From GCA-2708415 sp964351905 (GTDB taxonomy: Bacteria > Pseudomonadota > Alphaproteobacteria > Micavibrionales > Micavibrionaceae): a DNA stretch of 30,229 nt. The stretch lies in assembly GCA_964351905.1 (NCBI GenBank), contig CAYGPG010000020.1, forward strand, positions 1-30,229. The letters run 5' to 3'. The notes beneath the pieces were generated by a model. The model saw nothing but the letters and a program-made list of their open reading frames with translations. It searched no databases and was not told the origin of the DNA. Below are positions 1-8,187 of this stretch, piece after piece. The translations under genes and the position numbers were made by a program. The number at the start of each line of letters is the position of its first letter. The stretch's first letter is position 1.

Positions 1-8
1 AAATAGTG

Positions 9-23
9 TTAAAACAGTCTTAA
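9..23. promoter_or_regulatory. Possible CtrA-type site upstream of argH
   Basis: TTAA, seven bases (AACAGTC), TTAA: the full-length consensus spacing of alphaproteobacterial CtrA boxes. It lies 34 bases before the argH start. A chpT gene in the same window makes CtrA likely in this organism, but about one such match is expected by chance in 30 kb of AT-rich DNA, so this is only a candidate. Confidence 0.25.
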
Positions 24-56
24 ATTACAATATTAATATATAGAAATAAATAAATT

Positions 57-1403
57 ATGTCAAATAAAAGCGCTAAAAATTCAAATTTAATGTGGGGAGG
101 GCGTTTTGATGCTCAACCTGATGATATTATGACACAAATTAACGTATCAATCGACATTGATAAACGTCTTTATAAACAAGACATTAGCGGATCTAAAGCC
201 CATGCGGCAATGCTCGTAAAACAAAACATTATCCCTGCCGATGATGGAGCCAAAATTCAGGAGGGGCTTGACCAAATTTTGGTTGAAATTGAGAGTGGCG
301 AATTTGAATTCTCGACTGCCCTTGAAGATATTCATATGAACATTGAAAGCCGCCTGAAAGAGATTATTGGCGATAACGCGGGAAAACTTCATACAGCGCG
401 CTCGCGCAATGACCAAGTGGCAACCGATTTTAAATTATGGGTGCGCGAAGCCTGTGATGCGCTTGCCGCAAAAATTGACGCCGTGCAGACTACTATTTCA
501 AAACTGACTGTTGAGCATAAAAACACAATCATGCCGGGTTTTACGCATTTGCAAGTCGCGCAACCTGTGACACTTGCGATGCATTTAGATAGTTACAATC
601 AAATGTTGGAGCGTGATAAATCCCGCGTGAGGGATTGTCGCACCAGATTAAATCAATGCCCCCTTGGCTCTGCCGCCTTATCAGACACAGGGTTTAATAT
701 TGACCGTACACAAACGGCAAGCGCGCTTGGCTTTAAAGAACCACAACCAAACACAATGGACGCCGTTGCGTCTCGTGATTTTGCAACTGAATTTTTATTT
801 GTGGCGGCGCAATGTGGATTGAATCTTTCGCGCCTTGCTGAAGAAATCATTCTTTGGAGCACGCCGCAATTTGGTTTTATTACCCTAAGCGATGCATGGA
901 GCACAGGAAGCTCCATCATGCCGCAAAAGAAAAATCCTGATGCGGCGGAATTAGTACGGGCCAAAACAGGGCGTTTGAACGGCAACCTCATTCAATTGAT
1001 GACCGTGCTTAAAGCGCTACCTCTTACCTACAATAAAGATTTACAGGAAGACAAAGCCTGTGTCTTTGAAAGCTTTGACACCATTATGCTTTGCCTGAAC
1101 GCGATGGAAGGCATGATTTGTACGATGACCGTTCATAAAGATGAAATGTTAAAAGCTGCACAGAGCGGATATTCCACTGCCACTGAAATCGCCGACTGGC
1201 TGGTGCGAACGCATCAGATTCCTTTTCGTGAAGCGCATCATATTACGGGCGCGATCGTCAAAATCGCCGAAACCAAGGGCTGTCGTTTAGATGAACTAAG
1301 CCTTGAAGATATGCAAAGCGTGGACAACCGCATTACTGATGATATTTTCAATGTCATAAGCGTAGAAAATGCTCTAAAATTGCGCAATGCTACAGATCAA
1401 TAA
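57..1403 (+). CDS. argH: Argininosuccinate lyase (ArgH)
   Basis: It cleaves argininosuccinate to arginine and fumarate, the last step of arginine synthesis, as a cytosolic homotetramer. The 448-residue protein opens with the family's MWGGRF start (residues 12-17), has the HTARSRNDQ segment (112-120), the TH pair at 163-164, and the fumarase/lyase signature GSSIMPQKKNP (284-294) with the catalytic-loop serines. The first ATG fits the family N-terminus; there is no clear ribosome site upstream. The C-terminus is odd: after SVEN (435-438) it reads ALKLRNATDQ and stops, whereas most family members continue with an SR..GGTAP-type tail of ten or more residues. The last 17 bases overlap the start of the ABC transporter gene, suggesting translational coupling. 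Confidence 0.95.
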   Translation: MSNKSAKNSNLMWGGRFDAQPDDIMTQINVSIDIDKRLYKQDISGSKAHAAMLVKQNIIPADDGAKIQEGLDQILVEIESGEFEFSTALEDIHMNIESRLKEIIGDNAGKLHTARSRNDQVATDFKLWVREACDALAAKIDAVQTTISKLTVEHKNTIMPGFTHLQVAQPVTLAMHLDSYNQMLERDKSRVRDCRTRLNQCPLGSAALSDTGFNIDRTQTASALGFKEPQPNTMDAVASRDFATEFLFVAAQCGLNLSRLAEEIILWSTPQFGFITLSDAWSTGSSIMPQKKNPDAAELVRAKTGRLNGNLIQLMTVLKALPLTYNKDLQEDKACVFESFDTIMLCLNAMEGMICTMTVHKDEMLKAAQSGYSTATEIADWLVRTHQIPFREAHHITGAIVKIAETKGCRLDELSLEDMQSVDNRITDDIFNVISVENALKLRNATDQ

Positions 1404-3051
1404 ACCTGCGCCACTTTTATCCGTTAAAAATCTGGATGTGAATTTCAAAACGTCTGAGCGTATTTTTCACGCCATCAAAGATGTGTCCTTTGATGTGAAC
1501 GAAGCACAAACTATGGCACTTGTCGGTGAAAGTGGATCAGGCAAGTCTGTCACCGCGATGTCGATCATGCAGCTATTGCCCTACCCGCTCGCCTCGCACT
1601 CTGCGCAATCCTCTATCGAATTTAATGGCGAGGAATTGGTCGGCAAAAAGGATGGCTTTATGCGCCATATTCGTGGATCACAAATTGGCATGATTTTTCA
1701 GGAACCCATGACCGCGCTTAATCCGCTTCATTCCATTGAACGCCAAATTGGGGAAACGTTGCGCCTGCATCAAAAAATGAGTGAGAGCAAAGCGCGGATA
1801 CGCGTTAAAGAACTCCTCGATATGGTACAATTGCCGATGATGAAGGAACGCCTAAAGGCTTATCCGCATGAGCTTTCAGGCGGTCAACGCCAGCGTGTGA
1901 TGATTGCGATGGCACTGGCGAATGATACAGAACTTTTAATCGCGGATGAGCCCACGACTGCGTTAGACGTTACCGTGCAGGCCGAAATTTTAGAGCTTTT
2001 GGAACAACTTCAAAAAACTTTAAAAATGGCGATGCTCCTCATCACGCATGATCTGTCCATCGTTGAAAAATTTGCTGATGATGTTTGCATTATGAAGAGT
2101 GGAGAAATTATTGAACAAGGCAATGCACAAATTGTTTTCACCACGCCACAAAAAGATTATTCGAAGAAACTATTGGGGGCTATTCCTACACCTCTCCCCC
2201 CCTCAATCCCCCCCGCTAGCGGGGGGGAAGGCGGCGAAGCCGTAAGGGGGGGAGTGCTTGTTAAAGGCACAGATATAAAAGTTCACTTCCCTGCAAAGAA
2301 ATCTTTATTTGGCAAAACAACAGAATGGGTAAAGGCTGTTGATGGTATTAATGTTGAAATCAAGGCAGGTCACACTGTTGGCGTCGTGGGTGAAAGTGGC
2401 TCAGGTAAATCTACTCTCGGTTTTGCGCTTCTTCGCCTTTTGAATGGTCAGGGCAAAATCAGATTTGAAGATAAAGATATCTCCGACTATGGACGTAAGG
2501 ATATGACTCCGCTTCGCGCCGACATGCAGGTTGTTTTTCAAGACCCGTTTAGTGCGCTGTCACCCCGTATGAGCATCGCCGATATTATTGGCGAAGGCCT
2601 TAAAATTCACCGTCAAGATTTGGACGCACAAGGGCGTGATGATCTGGTTGTTCAATCCCTCAATGATGTTCATCTTGATCCTGAAACCCGTCACCGCTAC
2701 CCCCATGAATTTTCTGGGGGGCAACGTCAACGTGTTGCGATCGCACGCGCGATGGTTCTTCATCCTAAATTTGTGGTGCTTGATGAGCCTACGTCTGCGC
2801 TCGATGTCTCCGTTCAGGTCGAAATCATTGATCTCTTACGGGAACTGCAGGAAAAGCACGATCTAGCTTATTTATTTATAAGTCATGATTTGCGCGTTGT
2901 CCGCGCCATGGCGCATGACCTCATCGTCATGCAAAACGGCAGAGTTGTTGAAAGCGGAAAAGCCAAAGACATCTTCGAAAACCCAAAACAGCCTTACACA
3001 AAAACGCTGTTGGAAGCCGCCCTAAATTTAAAAGCTAAAAAAGCGGCTTAA
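1387..3051 (+). CDS. Peptide ABC transporter, fused double ATP-binding protein (YejF type)
   Basis: It energises uptake of oligopeptides or microcin-C-like compounds across the inner membrane, working with two permeases and a binding protein that are not in this window. The 554-residue protein is two complete ATPase domains in one chain. The first has Walker A GESGSGKS (47-54), LSGGQRQR (163-170), Walker B LLIADEP (183-189) and the switch His of LLITHD (217-222). The second has GESGSGKS (335-342), FSGGQRQR (442-449), VVLDEP and FISHD. Arrangement and length match YejF/DppD-DppF fusions. Residues about 269-289, in the linker, are encoded by a GC-rich palindromic element (see separate entry). 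The gene overlaps argH by 17 bases. An orphan ATPase next to argH is unusual, so its substrate cannot be named. Confidence 0.92.
   Translation: MLQINKPAPLLSVKNLDVNFKTSERIFHAIKDVSFDVNEAQTMALVGESGSGKSVTAMSIMQLLPYPLASHSAQSSIEFNGEELVGKKDGFMRHIRGSQIGMIFQEPMTALNPLHSIERQIGETLRLHQKMSESKARIRVKELLDMVQLPMMKERLKAYPHELSGGQRQRVMIAMALANDTELLIADEPTTALDVTVQAEILELLEQLQKTLKMAMLLITHDLSIVEKFADDVCIMKSGEIIEQGNAQIVFTTPQKDYSKKLLGAIPTPLPPSIPPASGGEGGEAVRGGVLVKGTDIKVHFPAKKSLFGKTTEWVKAVDGINVEIKAGHTVGVVGESGSGKSTLGFALLRLLNGQGKIRFEDKDISDYGRKDMTPLRADMQVVFQDPFSALSPRMSIADIIGEGLKIHRQDLDAQGRDDLVVQSLNDVHLDPETRHRYPHEFSGGQRQRVAIARAMVLHPKFVVLDEPTSALDVSVQVEIIDLLRELQEKHDLAYLFISHDLRVVRAMAHDLIVMQNGRVVESGKAKDIFENPKQPYTKTLLEAALNLKAKKAA
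2194..2254. repeat. In-frame palindromic element inside the ABC ATPase gene
   Basis: A compound inverted repeat. The outer arms CTCCCCCCCT (2194-2203) and AGGGGGGGAG (2245-2254) are perfect complements. Inside them is a perfect 22-base palindrome at 2207-2228 (T, seven C, GCTAGC, seven G, A). It contributes about 20 residues rich in Pro, Gly and Glu (270-289) without a stop, exactly between the two ATPase domains. Its base composition is wholly unlike the surrounding gene. The behaviour recalls Rickettsia palindromic elements, which insert in frame into genes, but relationship to that family is not shown. Confidence 0.8.
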
Positions 3052-3059
3052 ACCTTACA

Positions 3060-3176
3060 CCCTCACCCAGCTACGACTAATCTCACTTAGTTCGATAAGT
3101 CTCCGACAACCCTCTCCCTGAGGGAGAGGGATACGTAGATTTAATGCTTTAGCATTTAATCGGAGTTGGGTGAGGG
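3060..3176. repeat. Palindromic repeat, copy 1 (between ABC gene and ggt)
   Basis: Terminal inverted repeats of ten bases, CCCTCACCCA (3060-3069) and TGGGTGAGGG (3167-3176), enclose a core hairpin CCCTCTCCCT / AGGGAGAGGG (3110-3119 and 3121-3130, one-base centre). A second small hairpin is AATGCT-TT-AGCATT (3143-3156). It sits in the gap between two converging genes and may also serve as a terminator for both. The core is identical to that of the copy at 5370-5491. Confidence 0.8.
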
Positions 3177-3188
3177 GTTCAAATCTAG

Positions 3189-4967
3189 CTAATCCCCCAA
3201 CGCAACACCATCACGCCTTGGATCTGCGGCGCCTTTGGCTATGCCGTTTTTGAACTGTATGGCAGTCAGGCCGCTATTCATGGGGCCCACTAAAATGGGG
3301 TGGCCTAAATTTTTTAGAGGTTCGGCGAGCTCTAGCGCGCTATTTTCGACTTCTAATTTTTTACCACGATGCACGATGTTGGGCATATCTAATGCCTCTT
3401 GAATATCCATGTCCCAATCAATCACGCTGATAATTCGTTGTAAGACATAGCCTATAATACGGCTCCCTCCTGCCGAACCAATCGCCATGAAGGGCTCACC
3501 GCTTGGATCAAAAATTATTGTGGGTGCCATGGAAGAGCGTGGACGTTTGCCGCCTTCAACACGGTTTGCAACGGGTTCACCTTTTTCATCTAAAGGTTTA
3601 AAAGAAAAATCCGTGAGTTGATTGTTTAATAAAAACCCATCGACCATCAAACGCGATCCAAAAGCGTTTTCAATCGACGTCGTCATAGATAAAATATTAC
3701 CATACATATCTTTAATAGAAATATGCGTTGTACCTGTATTTTTCGTACGCTCATCTGAGCCTTGTCCATCTCTCAGACTCCAGCTCGGCGGAATTCCATG
3801 TTCAACCTCCATCATGGGCTTATTAAGATCAATCATGACCGCACGTTTTTTTAAATAAGCAGGCTGTAACAATAAAGTATTCGGGGTTGCTACGAAATCA
3901 GGATCAGCCAAATATTTATTTCGATCTGCAAACGCCAAACGGCTCGCTTCCGATATTAAATGCCAACTTTTTGGGTTATCCGCACCCATCGCTTTTAAAT
4001 TAAAATTTTCTAAGATTCCCAATGTCATAAGCAATGTGATTGCGCCACTAGAAGGCTGCCCCATCGAACACGTTTTGTATCCACGGTAATCTGCACAAAC
4101 AACACGTCGTTCTTCCACTTCATAGTTACGCATATCTTCCATAGAAAGAAGACCTGGGGCCGTGCGTGCTTCTTTTACTTTTTTAACAATTTGCTGTGCT
4201 ATTTCACCTTCGTAGAAAGACCGGACGCCTTCTTTCGATATCTTCCTTAAAGTAATTGCGTATTCTGGATTACGAACAACACTGCCTTCATCTAAAGAAT
4301 GAACTGTGTCTGGATAGAAATAAATTTTAGCCGCAACATCTGGGTTAAAACGCCCCTTTTCATTTTCTAGCATTTGATGGAGACGTGGACTGACAATAAA
4401 CCCTTTTTCGGCCAACTTAATCGCAGGTTGAAATAATTCTGACCAAGTTTTCTTTCCTTGCCATTTGTGAAGCGTTTCAAGCATTTTAAGCAAACCAGGG
4501 ACGCCGACAGAACGGCCACTATTTGCTGCGTCATAAAAATTTAATGGCTTTCCATTATCGCCTATAAAAAGCGAACTTCCCGCCAGAGAAGGAGCTATTT
4601 CTCTTCCATCTAATGTAAAGAGCTGTTGTTTCGTTGCATCATAGTAAAGAGTAAACCCACCACCCCCGATGCCCGAAGATTGCGGCTCCACCAACCCTAA
4701 AACCATTTGCGCGGCGATTCCTGCATCCGCGGCTGTACCTCCCGCCTTTAAAATATCATAAGCCGCCTTGGTGGCTTCGGGATGTGCCGTCACGGCCATA
4801 ATGCGTTTACCACTAACAGATTGATTTTTATCGGCTTTTTCGAGAGTTTTTGTGGCAATTTCGGGTGCTAAAGGCCTGTTTTCCTCACGCGCAATCGCTG
4901 GCGCACAAAGTGTAAAAACCAGCAAAATTAGAAAAAAACCACGAAATATCATATAATTAATGCTCAT
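3189..4967 (-). CDS. ggt: Gamma-glutamyltransferase precursor (Ggt)
   Basis: A periplasmic N-terminal nucleophile hydrolase that cleaves or transfers the gamma-glutamyl group of glutathione and related compounds. The 592-residue protein begins with a signal peptide (hydrophobic stretch about 9-24, cleavage probably after APAIA at 26). The large-subunit motif GIGGGGF is at 99-105. The self-cleavage site is NTGTTHIS, with Thr413 as predicted nucleophile, so mature subunits would be about 27-412 and 413-592. The small subunit keeps the PRSSMAPT (476-483) and GSAGGSRI (497-504) motifs that bind the glutamyl carboxylate. Length matches the family. The gene runs alone, divergent from rpsU, and ends beside palindromic repeat copy 1. 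Confidence 0.95.
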   Translation of the reverse strand: MSINYMIFRGFFLILLVFTLCAPAIAREENRPLAPEIATKTLEKADKNQSVSGKRIMAVTAHPEATKAAYDILKAGGTAADAGIAAQMVLGLVEPQSSGIGGGGFTLYYDATKQQLFTLDGREIAPSLAGSSLFIGDNGKPLNFYDAANSGRSVGVPGLLKMLETLHKWQGKKTWSELFQPAIKLAEKGFIVSPRLHQMLENEKGRFNPDVAAKIYFYPDTVHSLDEGSVVRNPEYAITLRKISKEGVRSFYEGEIAQQIVKKVKEARTAPGLLSMEDMRNYEVEERRVVCADYRGYKTCSMGQPSSGAITLLMTLGILENFNLKAMGADNPKSWHLISEASRLAFADRNKYLADPDFVATPNTLLLQPAYLKKRAVMIDLNKPMMEVEHGIPPSWSLRDGQGSDERTKNTGTTHISIKDMYGNILSMTTSIENAFGSRLMVDGFLLNNQLTDFSFKPLDEKGEPVANRVEGGKRPRSSMAPTIIFDPSGEPFMAIGSAGGSRIIGYVLQRIISVIDWDMDIQEALDMPNIVHRGKKLEVENSALELAEPLKNLGHPILVGPMNSGLTAIQFKNGIAKGAADPRRDGVALGD

Positions 4968-4981
4968 AGACTTATTTACCC

Positions 4982-5010
4982 TTGCTATTTATCTGCTATT
5001 TCAGTAGATA
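4982..5010 (+). promoter_or_regulatory. Candidate sigma-70 promoter of rpsU
   Basis: TTGCTA (4982-4987), a 17-base spacer, then TAGATA (5005-5010) give a plausible -35/-10 pair about 82 bases before the rpsU start codon. The region also contains an imperfect inverted repeat TATCTGCT / AGTAGATA (4990-4997 and 5003-5010, one mismatch) and the short palindrome ATACC-T6-GGTAT (5024-5039) in the predicted leader. Found by eye only. Confidence 0.4.
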
Positions 5011-5091
5011 AAGCACGGTCTTTATACCTTTTTTGGTATGAAAATGAAATATATAGAAATTTTAGAGTGCCTCGAAAGGCGGTGATTTTAA

Positions 5092-5289
5092 TTGGTATCA
5101 GTTAATGTACGTGACAATAACGTTGAACAAGCATTGCGTGTCTTGAAAAAGAAAATGCAACGTGAGGGGATTTTTCGTGAAATGAAAGAACGCCGTGACT
5201 ACGAAAAGCCAACGGCAAAACGTAAGCGTGAAAAACAGGAGAATATTAGACGTTCTCGTAAAACTGCACGTAAGAAGTCAAGCTACTAA
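5092..5289 (+). CDS. rpsU: 30S ribosomal protein S21 (RpsU)
   Basis: Small basic ribosomal protein of the 30S platform, near the anti-Shine-Dalgarno end of 16S rRNA. The 65-residue product has the diagnostic block DNNVEQALRVLKKKMQREG and a Lys/Arg-rich C-terminal helix ending RKTARKKSSY. The start has to be the TTG at 5092: the codon just upstream in frame is TAA (5089-5091), and no ATG or GTG occurs in frame until well inside the conserved region. A strong ribosome site, AAAGGCGGTGA (5075-5085), lies six bases before it. The gene stands alone with its own candidate promoter and terminator. Confidence 0.95.
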   Translation: MVSVNVRDNNVEQALRVLKKKMQREGIFREMKERRDYEKPTAKRKREKQENIRRSRKTARKKSSY

Positions 5290-5316
5290 TATAACCAATT
5301 ACTTTATCACTTAATC

Positions 5317-5347
5317 AACCGCCCCATTCATTTGACGGCGGTTTTTT
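5317..5347 (+). terminator. Rho-independent terminator after rpsU
   Basis: Perfect 7-bp stem AACCGCC (5317-5323) and GGCGGTT (5337-5343), followed by a run of T. It starts 28 bases after the rpsU stop codon. Confidence 0.85.
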
Positions 5348-5369
5348 TATATTCATTTACAAATAAAAA

Positions 5370-5491
5370 CCCCTCACCAAACTACAAGTAGGTCGCTAGT
5401 CGCTCCCACCTTCCGTATCCCTCTCCCTGAGGGAGAGGGTTGCCGTAGGCTTAATAAACGCTTGTGAATTTAGCCTTAGCTGGGTGAGGGG
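5370..5491. repeat. Palindromic repeat, copy 2 (between rpsU and the aminopeptidase P gene)
   Basis: Ends CCCCTCACC (5370-5378) and GGTGAGGGG (5483-5491) are inverted repeats. The core CCCTCTCCCT / AGGGAGAGGG (5419-5428 and 5430-5439) is identical to that of copy 1, including the one-base centre. The overall length, about 120 bases, also matches copy 1, while the arms between core and ends have diverged. Nothing else is visible in the gap at 5290-5500 apart from the rpsU terminator. Confidence 0.8.
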
Positions 5492-5500
5492 GGTGTAATA

Positions 5501-7219
5501 CTATATCTTCGCTGTTGTCGTTTTTAGCCACTCCCGCGTAGCGTCATCCACCTGCTGTGAAATAATTTCATAAACTTTCGCATGATAATCATTAAGCCAT
5601 TTTGTTTCTTTTTGACTTAAAAGCTCTGGCACGATTAATCTTTTATCAATCGGTACAAATGTGATTGTTTCAAAATAAAGATCACCTGCTTGATTTTCTT
5701 TGGTCAGAATTAAATTTTCAATGCGGATGCCATATTCGCCTTCTTTATAATATCCGGGTTCATTCGACAAGATCATGCCTGTTTGTAAAGCTTGCTCTCC
5801 CTTCGGGCTAATATTTGCCGCCTCTTCATGGACAGACAGATAACACCCAACCCCATGCCCTGTGCCGTGCGAGTAATTAAGACCTTTTTCAATCAATGGA
5901 GCGCGGGTGATTTCATCCAACTCTTTACCCGTTGTACCTTTTTTAAAGACCGCCGTCGCCAATGCAATATGCGCCCGTAAGACGTGCGTAAAGTTTTCTT
6001 TCATTTCATCGCTTGGCTGACCCACAGGCAGTGTTCGTGTAATATCCGTTGTGCCATCCTCATATTGTGCGCCACTATCGAGCAACAAGAGTGTATCGCC
6101 TTCAACTGTCTTGGACGTCTTTTCGCTCGCGCGGTAATGAACAATCGCACCATTCCCTGCCACGCCTGCAATGGTTGAAAAACTTGGCTCTTTAAATTCT
6201 TTATGTTCCGCGCGAAATTTTTCTAATTGTTTTTCGATTGAAATTTCTGTTTGTGCTTCATTGGTTTTTTCAAACCATTTTAAAAATTTAACCAGCGCCA
6301 CGCCATCACGGATATGAGCGTTCTTCATCGCCTTTTGTTCAGCGTCGTTTTTACAACTGCGCGGCAAAATACATGGATCGTCTTTCTCTAAAATATCACT
6401 CAGCTTATTTTTAAACCAAAGGGAAGATCGCTTCGTATCCAGCCAAACTTTTCCTTCTAAATTCAACAGAACATTTTCCAAAGCATCAGGATTTTTAAAT
6501 TCAACTAAATCAGACAACCCCAAATCATCTGTAATTTTATCAGGGTCAATAAACCACTGCGTTTGACCTTCAACAGGCACAATCAAATATGATAAGGCCA
6601 CAGGGATAAACGGAATATCACTGCCGCGAATATTCAAAAGCCACGCGATAGAATCAGGCAGAGTAATCACAACCGCGTCTGCTCCCTCTACTTCTAGTTG
6701 CGCTTGAACATCTTGAATTTTTTGTGCTGCACTAAGCCCAGCATATTTTTCGTCGAATAAAAACACCTCACCCTTTGGGGGTTCAGGTTGATCATTCCAA
6801 ATCTTATCAATCAAATTTTCATCAATGGGCTTAAGCCTAATATCTGCCTTTTCTAATTTCTCAATTTGGGAAGGTGTAAAAAGCTTCGGATGAAAACTAA
6901 TCACGCTCGCCTGATTTGCATTTTCTTGAATCCAATCTTCAACCTTCACTTCTTGAGAATTTTCTAACGCGTATAAATCGCCATCGACCTGATCCGCCAA
7001 TTGTATCGTGTAGCGCCCATCACTCATCACCATGGCTTTATCCGCTAAAATCACCGCCATACCCGCTGACCCCGTAAACCCTGTCAACCACGCTAAACGC
7101 TCCGCATAGTCAGCTACATATTCACCCTGATATTCGTCTGTGCGAGGCACGATATAGCCTTGCACACCCTGTGAGACCATTTGATCGCGCAGCTTTTGTA
7201 TTTTTTGAGCGTTATTCAT
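5501..7219 (-). CDS. Xaa-Pro aminopeptidase (aminopeptidase P, M24 family)
   Basis: It removes N-terminal residues that precede proline; a cytosolic dinuclear metal enzyme. The 572-residue protein belongs to the long, three-domain form: two creatinase-like N-terminal domains (about 5-130 and 150-290), the pita-bread catalytic domain (about 300-515) and the C-terminal M24_C extension. The metal ligands are all visible: Asp381 (LLLLDSG), Asp392 (TTDITR), His455 (HGTGHGVG), Glu487 (SNEPGYY) and Glu501 (GIRIENL). The ATG at 7219 gives the expected N-terminus with MVSQGVQGYIVP near residues 14-25. The gene is divergent from galU across 83 bases and ends next to palindromic repeat copy 2. Confidence 0.95.
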   Translation of the reverse strand: MNNAQKIQKLRDQMVSQGVQGYIVPRTDEYQGEYVADYAERLAWLTGFTGSAGMAVILADKAMVMSDGRYTIQLADQVDGDLYALENSQEVKVEDWIQENANQASVISFHPKLFTPSQIEKLEKADIRLKPIDENLIDKIWNDQPEPPKGEVFLFDEKYAGLSAAQKIQDVQAQLEVEGADAVVITLPDSIAWLLNIRGSDIPFIPVALSYLIVPVEGQTQWFIDPDKITDDLGLSDLVEFKNPDALENVLLNLEGKVWLDTKRSSLWFKNKLSDILEKDDPCILPRSCKNDAEQKAMKNAHIRDGVALVKFLKWFEKTNEAQTEISIEKQLEKFRAEHKEFKEPSFSTIAGVAGNGAIVHYRASEKTSKTVEGDTLLLLDSGAQYEDGTTDITRTLPVGQPSDEMKENFTHVLRAHIALATAVFKKGTTGKELDEITRAPLIEKGLNYSHGTGHGVGCYLSVHEEAANISPKGEQALQTGMILSNEPGYYKEGEYGIRIENLILTKENQAGDLYFETITFVPIDKRLIVPELLSQKETKWLNDYHAKVYEIISQQVDDATREWLKTTTAKI

Positions 7220-7302
7220 TGATTTGACGACTTTTTCCTTGGTTCAACCTAAGACACTCTTTAAGATACGAGGAACAAAAACAACCTGCAAGTTATGCTT
7301 TT

Positions 7303-8187
7303 ATGAGCCAACAAAATTTCAAACCCATCACAAAAGCCATTTTCCCTGTGGCTGGCCTCGGCACACGCTTTCTACCTGCGACCAAAGTCATGCCCAAGGA
7401 AATGTTACCCATTAATGACCGCCCATTGATACAACACGTCTTCGAAGAAGCGCGCGCGGCAGGCATTGAAGAATTCATCTTCGTGACAGGTCGCCATAAA
7501 AGCATGTTGGAAGAACATTTTGATTATCAACCTGAACTCCAAGAAATCTTAGAATCTCGCGGCAAAGCCGATATGCTAGATAAAGTCCTCGCCTCCGAAA
7601 TGCCTGCAGGGAAATTGTTCCTGACCCGTCAACCAAAACCTTTAGGTCTAGGACACGCCGTCTGGTGCGCCCGAAAACTGATTGGTAGTGATCCGTTCGC
7701 CGTTCTGCTTCCTGACGTTTTAATCAAAAGCGATAAAGGCTGCCTCAGCCAGATGGTAGAGGTTTATAACGAGAAAGGCGGCAACGTCATTTCATTAGAA
7801 GACGTACCAGAATCAGAAATTAACAAATATGGTATTATTGACGCAGGCGAGCGAAGCGACCGCACCATTGAAGTCAAAGGCCTCGTTGAAAAACCTGATC
7901 CTAAAGATGCGCCCTCCTCGCTCTCCGTGACAGGTCGTTATATCTTGCAACCCGAAGTTTTTGATCATTTAGAAGCCTTTGAGCGCGGCGCAGGCAATGA
8001 AATACAACTTACCGACGCGATGGCAAAGCTCATTGGCAAGCAGGCCTTCCACGGCCTTGAATTTATTGGCAAAAGCTATGATTGCGGCTCTCGTTTAGGG
8101 TTCTTAGAGGCTAATATTGCTTATGCCATGAGCGACCCTGAAATTGGCGGTGACGTTCTCAATTCTATCAAACAGCTTATAAAATGA
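7303..8187 (+). CDS. galU: UTP-glucose-1-phosphate uridylyltransferase (GalU)
   Basis: It makes UDP-glucose from UTP and glucose-1-phosphate for envelope polysaccharides and lipopolysaccharide. The 294-residue length is typical. The nucleotide-binding loop GLGTRFLPATKVMPKEMLPI is at residues 18-37; further family blocks include LGLGHAVWCARKLIG, FAVLLPDVLI, VEKPDP and the late YDCGSRLGFLEANI. The ATG at 7303 leaves ten residues before the first strand, as usual. Its last four bases overlap the start of the phosphohexomutase gene (ATGA), so the two are translationally coupled and make consecutive nucleotide-sugar precursors. Confidence 0.96.
   Translation: MSQQNFKPITKAIFPVAGLGTRFLPATKVMPKEMLPINDRPLIQHVFEEARAAGIEEFIFVTGRHKSMLEEHFDYQPELQEILESRGKADMLDKVLASEMPAGKLFLTRQPKPLGLGHAVWCARKLIGSDPFAVLLPDVLIKSDKGCLSQMVEVYNEKGGNVISLEDVPESEINKYGIIDAGERSDRTIEVKGLVEKPDPKDAPSSLSVTGRYILQPEVFDHLEAFERGAGNEIQLTDAMAKLIGKQAFHGLEFIGKSYDCGSRLGFLEANIAYAMSDPEIGGDVLNSIKQLIK

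Noticed and set aside
2588..2866. 92-codon plus-strand frame inside the ABC gene
   Set aside because: It is a shadow in another frame of the conserved second ATPase domain.
3052..3188. Terminal inverted repeats as ends of an insertion sequence
   Set aside because: There is no room for a transposase; the element is only about 120 bases, so it was listed as a palindromic repeat.
7224..7505. Short frames on both strands around the galU start
   Set aside because: They overlap galU or the divergent promoter region and look like chance frames.
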